From NCBI RefSeq assembly GCF_007655135.1, contig NC_045134.1, positions 16,826,568-16,890,567 on the forward strand: a DNA stretch of 64,000 nucleotides, in the 5' to 3' direction. Within the stretch, counting starts at the first letter, position 1. The number at the start of each line of letters is the position of its first letter. Position numbers and translations under genes: made by a program. The notes beneath the pieces were generated by a model. That model did not search any database and had not been told where the DNA came from. It saw only the letters and a list, made by a program, of their open reading frames with translations. Positions 33,964-44,675 of this stretch are shown one piece after another. The DNA comes from Punica granatum (taxonomy: Eukaryota > Streptophyta > Magnoliopsida > Myrtales > Lythraceae).

Positions 33964-34965
33964 CATGGTTATAGTCCAACCATCACAAGCATACTAAGCA
34001 TACACATCAACTATGTTCCGCAATCAATTCAGCCACCATCACCTCTATAACCAAACATATATATATATATATATATATATTTATTGTCATTTTACGATGG
34101 AAGAAAGTACTCACAAACACCCCTGAAATGACCACTTAATGAGTCGAGCCTTCCGGAGGTATAACCTCAGTCTCCCCAGCCCCTATTCAGTTCAAGCACA
34201 AAGGTTAGATAATATGCTAAATAAGAGTACATATAGGTATCAGTTTTAACTCCTGTATTATTTGATTAATATAACTAAAATATAACCAATGACATAACGA
34301 TTCCAATGATATGCTATGCATAACTCAAATCATATCAGTTTAGAATAGTAATTATATTATACGGAGGGCTAATTCGATCAGCCAAATTCAAGTAAGGAGT
34401 ACAAGGAATTCTAAGTACTTCTTTGGTTCCAAAATACAAATAAACAAGAGCTTGGTCAATCAACCCATCACATGATATCATTATAATGCATGATAAATTT
34501 CAAATCAGATCCCTTCTCTAATCCATGGTCAGCTCACAGAGTAAAATGTATGCATATATATACCTATGCACACACACTTGTCTACATCTATATATGTGTA
34601 TATATACTTTCAGAAGGGCATAGCTATGTGCCTTAGAAACCCACCAATTTAACCAAGGGTTTTGCCCCCTGCCCCACAACCGAATTTTTCAACCCATATA
34701 AGTGACCAAACTCATCCCAAAACAACATAAGACTAACTCCAAACATATATCCAACTCAACTTATATCAGCTAGGAGAACTAACAAAATTACCATAAACTA
34801 ATCTTTTGAAACTTGATCAGACAAGAAGGATGCAAGAAGAGCCACAAACCATGTACAACATAGTAAATATGAATGTTTAAATCATAGATAATCAACTTAC
34901 TAATCAATACTCTAACTTAGTCTTCTTCCTCTTCTTCTTCTCCAAGAATTTTCTCAACTCAGCCA

Positions 34966-34968
<3 letters not shown>

Positions 34969-35022
<54 letters not shown>
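34969..35022 (+). repeat. TC microsatellite
   Basis: About 27 uninterrupted TC units inside the LTR of element E. Shorter AT runs lie at 33097-33116 and 34058-34081, and a TTA run at about 35214-35236. Confidence 0.95.
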
Positions 35023-35025
<3 letters not shown>

Positions 35026-35400
35026 GGTTCATTTTCGTTTTCTTTCAGCTAGGGATAGAGCAAGGGAGGGTATGGCTTAAATAAAGATGAAAAGAAGAAA
35101 AAAAAAGGTGGTCAAAGATGGTCAAAGGCGGTTGGAAGGAAAGGGTTGCTGAAGAGGAGGCCACTTGGCCCATTCTACACCCATCTCTATCTGATTTCTC
35201 ACTTTTTCGTTTTTATTATTATTATTATTATTATTCATATAGATAATGATCCAGCCACAAGTTGTGGTATATTAAATACATTTAAAGATCCAGCCAAAAA
35301 AATAATGGTATATTATATACATGTATGTTATGTAACCATGCATGTGCATATGGATATGTATATGAGCATAAATGCATGTTTGGTGGACACTAGCCTCACA

Positions 35401-35605
35401 GGGTCCATCCCGGTTTTTAACTTCCTGTTCGGGTCTATCCCGGTTTTAAATTCTTGTTCGAGTCCATCCCGGTTTTAAATTCATGTTCGGGTCCACCCCG
35501 GTTTTTAACTTCCTGTTCGGGTCCATCCCGGTTTTAAATTCCTATTCGGGTCCATCCCGGTTTTAAATTCCTGTTCGGGTCCATCCCGATTTTAAATTTC
35601 TGCAT
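35401..35605 (+). repeat. 29-bp tandem array, right part
   Basis: About seven units of the GGGTCCATCCCGGTTTTAAA type, the same unit as at 30778-30887 on the other side of element E. The two parts were one array before element E arrived. Confidence 0.92.
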
Positions 35606-35790
35606 TCGGGTCCATCCCGGCCACATTCAGGTCTATCCTGGCTCATCTGCATTCGGGTACATCCCGGCCACATTCAGGTCTATCCTGGCTCATCTGCATT
35701 CGGGTCCATCCCGGCTACATTCAGGCCTATCCTGGTTCATCTGCATTCGGGTCAATCCCGGTCCATTCGGGTTCATCCCGGTTCTAATTT
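35606..35790 (+). repeat. ~47-bp derived tandem repeat
   Basis: Units of CATTCGGGTCCATCCCGGCC then ACATTCAGGTCTATCCTGGCTCATCTG, repeated about three times and then decaying. The word GGGTCCATCCCGG is shared with the 29-bp array, so this is probably a higher-order derivative of it. Confidence 0.85.
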
Positions 35791-35920
35791 TCCACGCAAT
35801 GTCCCAATATATCCAAGCAGGGCACGTGCAGCCATGGGGGGGACGACATCAGAGCAGTCGCCGGGCGCAAAGAGGGGGTGCTTCTATAATCTTTGGCTAC
35901 ATCCTCTAACCAAGCATGCA

Positions 35921-35937
35921 ACCAAAGAGGGGCAAGC
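35921..35937 (+). promoter_or_regulatory. Polypurine tract of element A
   Basis: ACCAAAGAGGGGCAAGC abuts the 3' LTR start TGTCAGC at 35938. A purine-rich run in this place primes plus-strand DNA synthesis in LTR elements. Confidence 0.75.
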
Positions 35938-38900
35938 TGTCAGCACCCCATTTTGGCCCACCGGCTTCCTACACGAGAATCCCCGACCGAAAACCGGGTT
36001 ACTATTCATCACCCGACAATCAAAGGCGAACGTGCGGGCACAGAGTCATGAATGACAGGAGAAAAGCTGGGTCCACTAGAAAAGCGGAGGAGAGCCGTCA
36101 GAAGAACAGACAAACAAAGAACCCCGAAAACAGCGGAGCTGGCACTGTGGCACTATTCATCACCGAATATCTCTAATACCGAAAGGTGTCCAATATGGGA
36201 CAATAAAAATCCCTCTCAGTGCCAAAGTGACCAACAACACATCCGAGCGCGTTTCGGGGGCACACCGCTTAAGCCGGGACACCCCCAATCTCTCACGGAC
36301 GCCATTTCTGACAGGGCTCCTGGCGTCCGATCCACTGACAAGTAAACGGCCCCCAAAACGGGCCTGCAGGCATCCAGGGACCACCGGGATCGTGGAACAA
36401 GCTTCAGACGACCTTTCGGAACTCTACAAGGCTCCCCGAGGGACATTTCAGTGGTAGCAAACGCCTCCCGGTGAATCTTCGGGGCACGTTCACGGAAAGC
36501 AGAGATCACAACGATCCCCGAACACCTCGAGACATTCAGGGAACACCAAAAAGCCTCGGTCTCAAGTCCCTAGGTCTTCCCGGGCCAACGGTCTCCGGTC
36601 GGGGACGACGAGCCAACGATCTCCCACGAGGCAAAAGGGTCACCGAAACGAATATTGAAAGGCACAAAGAGCAATCGGGGACCGGGGGCATTCAACTCCA
36701 CTCCGAACGTCCGAACAAGGCAAAACCGGCTCTCGAGGTGTCGAGTCGCCCGAACACTCGTTCCCACGACGTATAGCGATATTAGGCTCATTCAAACCCT
36801 CTTCATTCAAGCATTCCAAATCTATTCATTAATTGGGTCAATCGAGTCTCAAGCTCTTTCCGGCTTTTCTCTTAATCGAATGGGACCCACAGCTCAGCCA
36901 AGCCAAGCCACCAAGCCACGGCTCAACCCTTCAAGCCTAGGCTCGCCCGCAATCAGCCGCGGCTTCCCCCTCCAACCGGTGGCTCCAAAGCTCTCCCACC
37001 ACAAATTCAAATTTCCCTCACATCTTTCACTTCCCATCACCCATCCATCACACCCATCACTCTTACTCTTGCTTCCCCTACACTCTAAATGACCCAAACC
37101 CCATCCTAATCTCCCTCCAATTTCGGCAGCCCATGTTTAAGCCCCAAAACCGTGATTAACTTCACTTAACCGAACCATTAGAGCCTCCTATAAGTTCCCA
37201 TTCATCATTAGACTTAATCACTTCTCCATTCTCATTCTCTCTCAAGCCAATCTCTCTCCAAAATCCTCTCAAACTCCAGCCCATCCCCACACTCTCGTCC
37301 AGCCCGTGCCAAGGCCAAAACCGGCCAAAATCACCGGAAAACCACCCGGTATTTCGGTAACCACCCGACCCGACTTAAGCCAAAAATCATCAAACTCCCT
37401 AGCCTACATATTTCCTACCCCCTAAGTCCATTTCCAAGCTTAGATTTTCGATTCGAAGCCTCCAACGACACATTCCAGCCGTGAAGAGAATCGGGTCCCG
37501 TGGGTCACCCGCGGGCAACCGTGCCCTAACGACGTGCCATTTCGTTCCACGACTTTGCCGAGTCGTGCCATCACATTCCAAGGGTTCCTCACAACCCTCA
37601 CCCTCCCTCGTGAAGAGGTGGTCACGATCCGAGGGCCGATCCACCGTGCACAACCACCGTTTCATCGTTTTTCTCTTACCGGGTTCCTTGTGTTCATACC
37701 GAACTTTCTCTCACTGTTTCGGGTTCATCTAGGGCTTGGCACGTTCGGGTCTGTCCACGGTCGTCTAGATCTGTCCCTTAGGAGTCCAAGGAGCCCGACC
37801 TCGCACCGTGCCGTGACCGGAGCAAGCGTGTCAACCCATTTTCCTCGAGCTGCCGCGACTGCACCTCTCTCGGGTCACTCCACCCGTAGCTCTAAACCGA
37901 GTCTTGCAACTCTCAAGGCCGCTTCCCCGACTCTTCTCCTCGTGCATCGAGGCTAGGTAACCTCTCTTTATAACTTATAGAAGTTAGGATCTTCGATTTT
38001 TGCTTATATGAGATGTCTATACGTTCTAAAGAGTCGGAATGTATGAAAGGTTGTATTTTTCTTTCAAATCCGTGACCCCCATGCACGTCCATGCAATGTA
38101 CGTCCACCATGTTTCCTTTGCACGTCCGTATGATGCAAGAGCTCCTGTGCCATGATAGGAAGTGTCTTGGACCCGGATGGGAAAGACTCCCCAAGCCACG
38201 GTTGAGCCATGGGACCCACGGCCTAGTCTCAAGGGAGAGACCCGTAAGCCCCCTTGGCTTGTCCGGGGCTAGGACGGTCTCTCTTTTCCCGAAATGAGTT
38301 GATTCCTATGTCTTTTTACCGTTAATCGCATGTAATACGATAGTATGACGGGAAAAGATCCGAATCGGGGCCGGAGAAACCCACCCGACTCGTGTGAGCC
38401 ACGAAAGCTCACGGCCATCCTCGATGGAATGTGGCCGAGAGCTTCCTTGGACCACACGAGTCCAGGAGGCTTTCTTCCACCTCGAGACGGGTCTATTCCC
38501 GTGTTTTATCCATTTCGTTATCATTTGAGTCGAGGCCGTATTGCTATTTCCGTTTAAACGCCTCGTTCGTGTGTGTTTGTATGATTTTATATGATTATGA
38601 CCATGGCTAAGACGTGATTAAACGAAGGGAATGATTCGGAATCTAGGAAGGAGAGCTCTTGAAGGGTTCGGCCATACCAAGGAACTCACGGCCATCCCCT
38701 TGCAATAGGGGTCGTGAGGCTCCTTGGTGTGGCCGAAGCCTTTGGGCTCTTCTGTCCTTGAGGCCGCCTGATTCCCACACGTTACTCCTAAGTTTATCAT
38801 GAAATGAGCTAATATTGTTTGTTGATTTTGTGAATATGATGTCTTTGAATGTCTCACGTGCTTATTTGTGTAAATCGTGATCGTCTTGATGCCGATCTAG

Positions 38901-41166
38901 TGAAATATGTGTTGTTCTCACGTATATGTCGTTTGTTGCATGCAAGGGGCAATTAGGAACGATGTGAAAGACCCACCGAAACTCGAATCGGGTCAAGGAG
39001 TATTCGGCCACTCATCCTTGAGAGGTGGCCGAATCATCCGTGACCTCCTTAGAGTCTCGGTTGGTCCCTCCATTATTCCGAAATCGATCCTTGGAATTGT
39101 TCGTAATTACGCTTCCTTTTCATCGTTGTCTACGCATTTATTACTTATTAGACATGTTGTATCCGGATGTCAACCGTCAAAACCGTAATCGCGACATGAA
39201 ATAATAAATATCGAAGAATCTCACAAATGGGACAAACGGGACGTATCATCCGGGTAACTAAACCACTTGGACCAAACAATCGGATGAATTGATTATTAAT
39301 TCGTAAACGCATCGATGATTCGCGGAACGGTGAGAATACCCTTTTCCTCAAAAGATTACAATTTCAAAATACCGAGACACGTAACACAGATAAAATTGAC
39401 GTCTAACGAGTACTCGCACGCTATGACTCGAGTCCGGGCGCAATTTGAGGCGGCTCGAGTCAAGGCACGCGAGTCCTCCTTAGACTTCTCCGTGTGACGC
39501 GATCTTCAATTTGCACACGAACACCACAATTTTATTATCCAAGGGCATAATCGTCAATCCGTGATTCACCGACACCTTAGGCGTTAGGGAGTTGGAAATA
39601 CCTCGATCAATGAATGAAAAAGGGCAACCCGTTCGAGTGCGAGTTTCATTCGCGCGGCCCGTTTCGTTCACCCTCGTTGTTTCTATCCCCCTATAGTAGA
39701 TTCGGTGGTGAACATTTTATTTCAGTTACAAAACATGAAGAACCGGATTAATCATGCACTCGACTTAATCAAACATTAGATAATGGATAGGAGGAATACT
39801 AGATTCCAATCTAGAGTCAAAATACAAGTTTGGCTAATTCAGTGAAACCGTAGTCACACCTCACTGAATAAGAATCTTAAAACAAATACACACATGTAAT
39901 TGGCTTAGAACCCTATTCTAGTTCACCATCTATGTTTGCCTAGGTTAGACACATTGTTTGTTAATCAACCCCGGTTAATGACTGATTAAATCACGTACAC
40001 TCGACTTAATACACCACTTGTCTGTATTCATCGGTATTTGTCAATTATTGTCTGTTTTTCATCAGTTTTATCATTTTTCTCCTGTTTTCCATTTGTCCTT
40101 GCTAATTTGTTGCGGTTCGGGCCCGAGCCCATAGGTTACGCATTGCACGGGGTCCAATGCCCCAAACCACAGAACACGAGGTCCAGCGCCTCTTAATTCA
40201 CTGAGCGCGTGCAACCCGAGTGCAGAATGGGATCTAACCTCGATTCACCATCATACTCCAAATATGGCTTATGTGGAAGGCGATTGGGATTGGAAGCGTG
40301 AAACGGGTTTAGATATCACCCGGGAGCTCGATCGGTCTAACGGTTACGGTGGGAATCAACCGGTTCTTCTGCAAACCGTTGGATCGATCGGACCCGACCC
40401 CCGGCTCCTTGAGCCCGCGTTGCTTTAATTTATTTATCGGTTATTCAAAACACACGGTGAGCCGGAGCGGAATATTGGCCCAATGCAAACCGATCGGGAT
40501 CCATTTACTTATTCAGTTATACTTTGTAATCATTCGAGAGAATATTGTGAGAATTTTATTTGTATACTCACTCATTCACTTGTAAGGATCCCCGATCGAC
40601 GAGCGAGAGGTCCGAGTGTCTAGTCGGTTAAGTCGGTCTATCGTCACCAAGGGATGAGTAAACTCGAATAATCGTGGTCTCAGTTCACGCAGGGAATCGA
40701 CCATCACGGTTCGATGAATTGTAACGCTAAGATAGTGAACCGATTCCTCGACGCACAAGCCTACTCATCCTTCGAATTCTTGGCCCAACTCGATCAATTC
40801 ATCGACTTTACGGTGTCAAAACGAGCGAGTCAAGTGCACCCCTAAATCATGCGATAAATAAACAAAACAGCAAGCCTAGCAAACTAGAGTACCAAAAGGG
40901 CGTGCGGGATATAGGCCCACACGTAATAGAACCCCCGAATTCGGAGTTTCCGGTTCCGTATGACCATTGCCTTAGCATTTAGGTATACCTTGTACCCCTA
41001 GACCCAGGCGACTCAACGGCCCTCGACCTACGGGTCGTAAACAGTAAGTGGCGACTCCTTCTCACTCGTGTCCGTCGCGCGTCCCCGGAAAGGTGGACAC
41101 TCCCAAGCCGTGTTGCATAGGCTTCGCGCATGCGTGCCCCGACTAGATTAAATTCGGGTGCGCACA
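35938..41166 (+). repeat. 3' LTR of element A
   Basis: 5,229 bp from TGTCAGCACC to GTGCGCACA. It retains the 311-bp segment (39662-39972) lost from the 5' LTR. Sampled stretches such as 38188-38307 against 11821-11940 differ by only a few bases per hundred. No gene is supported. Confidence 0.92.
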
Positions 41167-41171
41167 CCGGG
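41167..41171 (+). repeat. Right target-site duplication of element A
   Basis: CCGGG directly follows the LTR end and equals 9527-9531. Confidence 0.92.
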
Positions 41172-43751
41172 GCTAGGTATAATCATTCCCAACTTAGAGA
41201 AGTTAGGACTTTTACGTTTTCTTTGCGTTTGTGGGGTGATAAGGCGATCCATGACCGATTCGCATGCAAGTTTATGTTTTTATGTGTTTTTACATCGTAT
41301 TATGCATGTCTTCACCGTATATAGTGCTAGCATGTCGGGAAATAGCTTGAATCGGAGTCGAGAAGACATCGTTGGCTCGGGCAAGCCAAAGGAACCTCTC
41401 GGCCTCACCCCAAGGGAGGTAGCCGAGACCCCTCTTGGTTTCCTCGGGCCATTGATGGCCTCCTTTCCCTGACTCAAGTCGTTTCCCAAGTTTTTACATT
41501 TTTCGCTTCCCATGAGTCGGTGTCGTTTTATCGATTCCTCTAAATATCGTGTTTGTACTTGTTTGTATGTTTAATTGCGTTCCTAAGATCATGGCGGCAC
41601 CGACTATGTAAAAAATGTACGTCGTCATCGTGTTTGATGTTTTATGCATGCAAGAAACGGTCAAAACCGATTCTTGGAATTGATTGTAATCACAATTTTC
41701 ATTTAATCGTTGGTTTCATGTTAATTCGTATGCTAGGTACATTAATATCGAACAATCATTTCATTGATCCATAACAATTGAGGTTCGCGGTCTCAATCAT
41801 TAAACCACTTCACGAACGGGAAACGGGACGTACCATTTGGCTAAATGAACCACTCGGCCTAAGTAATTGGATAAATCGAATATCAACTCGTAAACGCGTT
41901 GACGAATCACTAAACGGTGAGAGTACCCTTTTAAAATTCACAATTTCAAAATATCGAGACACATAACACGAATAGAATTAGTGTCTAGGGAGCACTCGTG
42001 CGCTATGACTCGAGTCAAGGCCCGAGTTGAGGAGGCTCATGTCTAAGTGCACGAGTCCTCTTTGGACCTCTTCGTGTCATGCGATCCCAACTTCCACATA
42101 CACGCCCTACACGTTTTACCGTTCAAAGGGCATGACCATCATTTCGTGATTCGCCGACATTCTAGGCGTTAGGGAGACCGAAACACCTCGATTTATGGAC
42201 GAAAAAGGGCAACCCGTTCGAGTGCGAGTTTCATTCGTACGGCCCATTCCGTTCACTTTCGGTGTTCCTATCTTCCTATCGTAGATTCGGTGGTGAACAT
42301 TTTATTTCTGTTACGAAACACAAAAAAACCGGATTAATCATGTATTTGACTTAATCAAACATTAGATAATTGATAGGTGGAATGCTAGATTCCAATCTAG
42401 AGTCAAAATACGAGTTTGGCTAATTCGGTGAAACCGTAGTGACACCTAACTGAATAAGAGTTCTAAAACAAGTTCGCACACATAATTGGCTTAGAACCAT
42501 ATTCTAGCCCACCATCTATGTTTGCCTAGGTTAGATACTTTGTTTGTTACTCAACCCCGGTTAATAACTGATTAAATCACGTACACTCGACTTAATACAC
42601 CACTTGTCTGTATTCACCGGTATTTGTCAGTTATTGTCTGTTTTTCGTCAGTTTTGTCATTTTTCTTTCGTCTTCCATTTGTCTTTGCTAGTTTGTTGCG
42701 GTTCGGGTCCGAACCCATAGGTTACGTAATACACGGGGTCCAACGCCTCAAACCACCGAACACGAGGTCCAACGCCTCCTAACTCACTGAGCGCACGCAA
42801 CCCGAGTGTGGAATGGGATCTAGCCTCGATTCACCATCATACTCCAAACATGGCCTATGTGGGAGGCAATTTGGATTGGATGTGTGAAACGTGTTTAGAT
42901 ATCACCCGGGAGCTCGGTTGGTCCGACGGTTACAGCGGGAATCAACCGGTTCTCCTACAGACCGTTGGTTCGATCGGACCCTACCCCCTGTTCCTTGAGC
43001 CCGCGTTGCCTTAATTCATTTATCGGTTATTCAAAACACATGGTGAGCCGGAGCGGAATATGGGCCCAATGCAAACCGATCGGGATCCATTTACTTATTC
43101 AGTTACACTTTGTAATTATTCGAGAGAACATTGTGAGGATTTTATCTGTACACTTACTCATTCATTTGTAAGGATTCCCGATCGGCGAGCGAGAGGTCCA
43201 AGTGTCGAACCGGTCAAGTCGGTCTATTGTTACCAAGAGATGAGTAAGCTCGAATACTCGCGGTTTCGGTTCGCGCAGGGAATCGACCATCACGGTTCGA
43301 TGAACTGTAACGCTAAGATAGTGAACTGATTCCTCGACGCACAAGCCTACTCATCTTTCGGATTCTTGGCCCAACTTGATCAATTCATCGACTTTACGGT
43401 ATCAAAACGGGCGAGTCAAGTGCAACCCTAAATCACGCAGTAAATAAACAAAACGGCAAGCCTAGCAAACTAGAGTACCGAAAGGGTGTGCGGGATATAG
43501 GCCCACACGTAATAGAACCCCTGAATTCGGAATTTTCGGTTCCACATGACCATTGCCTTAGCATTTAGGTGTACCTCGTACCCCTAGACCCGGGCGACTC
43601 AACGGCCCTCGACCTACGGTCGTAAACAGTAAGTGGCGACTCCTTCTCACGCGTGTCCGTCGCGCATTCCCGGGAAGGTGGACGCTCCCAAGCCGCGTCG
43701 CATAGGCTTCGCGCATGCGTGCCCCGACGAGATGAAATTCGGGTGCGCACA
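41172..43751 (+). mobile_element. Solo LTR B, right part
   Basis: Continues LTR B after element A, from GCTAGGTATAATCATTCCC to the terminal GGTGCGCACA at 43751. It is colinear with the reverse of about 19886-22460 in solo LTR D. Together with 6762-9531 it makes a complete LTR. No gene is seen. Confidence 0.88.
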
Positions 43752-43756
43752 TCGAG
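43752..43756 (+). repeat. Right target-site duplication of solo LTR B
   Basis: TCGAG, matching TCCAG at 6757-6761 with one mismatch. It lies at the exact point where ORF1 of element C resumes. Confidence 0.82.
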
Positions 43757-43854
43757 CACGCGCTCGAGTCGCACATTTAGACGAGGAGATGGCCCGTTTG
43801 AGCGCGAAGTTGGACCGAGTGCGTGCAAGGGCGCGCGAGATCTCCCACCCCTAG
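43757..43854 (+). pseudogene. ORF1 of element C, C-terminal coiled coil
   Basis: Continuation of the ORF1 of element C after solo LTR B. It encodes VAHLDEEMARLSAKLDRVRA and ends at TAG after EISHP, the same end as ORF1 of element A at 16600. Joined to 5360-6761 it gives an ORF1 of the same length as in element A. Confidence 0.85.
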
Positions 43855-44102
43855 GATTAGCGGACGCGCCCGTTTTTGCCCTCGCTCGGACCTACGCCGC
43901 TCTCAACCGGCCACCGAGCGCAAAGGGATGTCGGCTTTACGTTTATGTTCCTTTTCTTTCGTGCGTTGTATTTTGTAAAACTATGGAACTCGAATCAAAT
44001 CAATGTAATGACATTAGCGTTTTGAAAACCCATGCATCTCATGACATCTTGTTCTTTTATTTTGTTCCGTACCTTTAGTTCAAAATGTCGACATTGTCCT
44101 TT
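43855..44102 (+). mobile_element. Leader between ORF1 and gag of element C, truncated
   Basis: Parallel to about 16601-16850 of element A, up to the motif ATGTCGACATTGTCCTT near 44085-44102. Homology then stops, so gag and everything downstream in element C is lost. Confidence 0.75.
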
Positions 44103-44675
44103 TCTTCTACTCGAGAATCATTCGGGAGAACTGAATGACTTCCTCAGAGCAATCTGAAGTGAGTCCCATGATCCTGAGAACCCCTGGGCCTAGTTGGACC
44201 TGACCTTGGGTGCCCCCAATTCGCCTGACGAGTCGGCGCCCTGAGGAGTCTCGTTGGAAACCGTCTCGGGTTACTCGGGAGGCCCCTGACTTAAGCAGAT
44301 GATTTTTGAAATGTGCTCGGACTCGGAGGTATTTTTCATCAATTTGGCATCATGAAGGATTTTTAGAGCCCCATATTGGATACCTTTTGATGGCCTGGCG
44401 AGTAGGTTGTAAATAGTGTTGTAGGGGTCGATTTTTGTCAGCCAGAGATTAGGCGCTGTCTGAACTCTTCGGTTGCTCTCTGTGATCTGTAAGGAATCCC
44501 CGAAGTCTTCTCTAGTGTTGTGCCCCGGGATTGTCTAGCTGACCCCATTAACCTCGCTATGAATAATGATCCGGGCGGTTTGCTGGGTCATGTTTTGTTA
44601 AAGTCCCGGGAGTTGTAGTCATGAGCGCTGTTGATATCCTCTCCTAGAGTCGTGGACTAAAGCGGGGTGCTAACA
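44103..44675 (-). mobile_element. Diverged LTR terminus of the same superfamily, inverted
   Basis: The segment about 44280-44410 aligns with about 24870-25000 of solo LTR D (shared words GACTTAAGCAG and GAGCCCCATATTGG). The right end GGGGTGCTAACA at 44664-44675 equals the LTR start TGTCAGCACCCC, reversed, with one change. Similarity left of about 44280 is weak. It is older than the other copies and closes the nested block. Confidence 0.65.

Larger units (their letters stand above)
30888..35400 (-). mobile_element. Element E: truncated Del/Tekay-like Ty3/Gypsy retrotransposon
   Basis: Read on the minus strand: 5' LTR (35400 to 32866), an initiator-methionine-type primer site (32861 to 32849), gag and the start of the protease, then abrupt loss of homology at about 30888-30892. 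Reverse transcriptase, RNase H, integrase and 3' LTR are absent. It interrupts the 29-bp tandem array of element A. With only one end left, no target duplication can be tested. Confidence 0.8.
32866..35400 (-). repeat. 5' LTR of element E
   Basis: The inner end is well fixed: on the minus strand the LTR ends GTCGTGACA, followed at once by the primer site. The outer end at 35400 (TGTGAGGCTAG) is inferred from the TG start and the change to the 29-bp array at 35401. Length would be about 2.5 kb. It contains a 39-bp minisatellite, AT and TC microsatellites and no gene. Since the second LTR is lost, the outer boundary cannot be checked internally. Confidence 0.7.
9532..41166 (+). mobile_element. 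Element A: complete Tat/Ogre-like Ty3/Gypsy retrotransposon with nested insertions
   Basis: Both LTRs start TGTCAGCACC and end GTGCGCACA, and the whole is flanked by CCGGG. The order is 5' LTR, primer site, ORF1, gag, protease, candidate intron, reverse transcriptase, RNase H, second RNase H, integrase, long repetitive 3' region, polypurine tract, 3' LTR. An ORF before gag, a second RNase H, 5-kb LTRs, an intron between protease and reverse transcriptase and a tandem-repeat 3' region are the known hallmarks of the Tat lineage, especially Ogre. The span is 31,635 bp. Solo LTR D and truncated element E account for about 9.8 kb, so the element was about 21.8 kb. All coding regions carry stops, so it is not autonomous now. 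Confidence 0.9.

Noticed and set aside
33734..33966. Repeat peptides on both strands over the 39-bp array
   Set aside because: The unit length is a multiple of three, so open frames arise by chance; no start context or domain.
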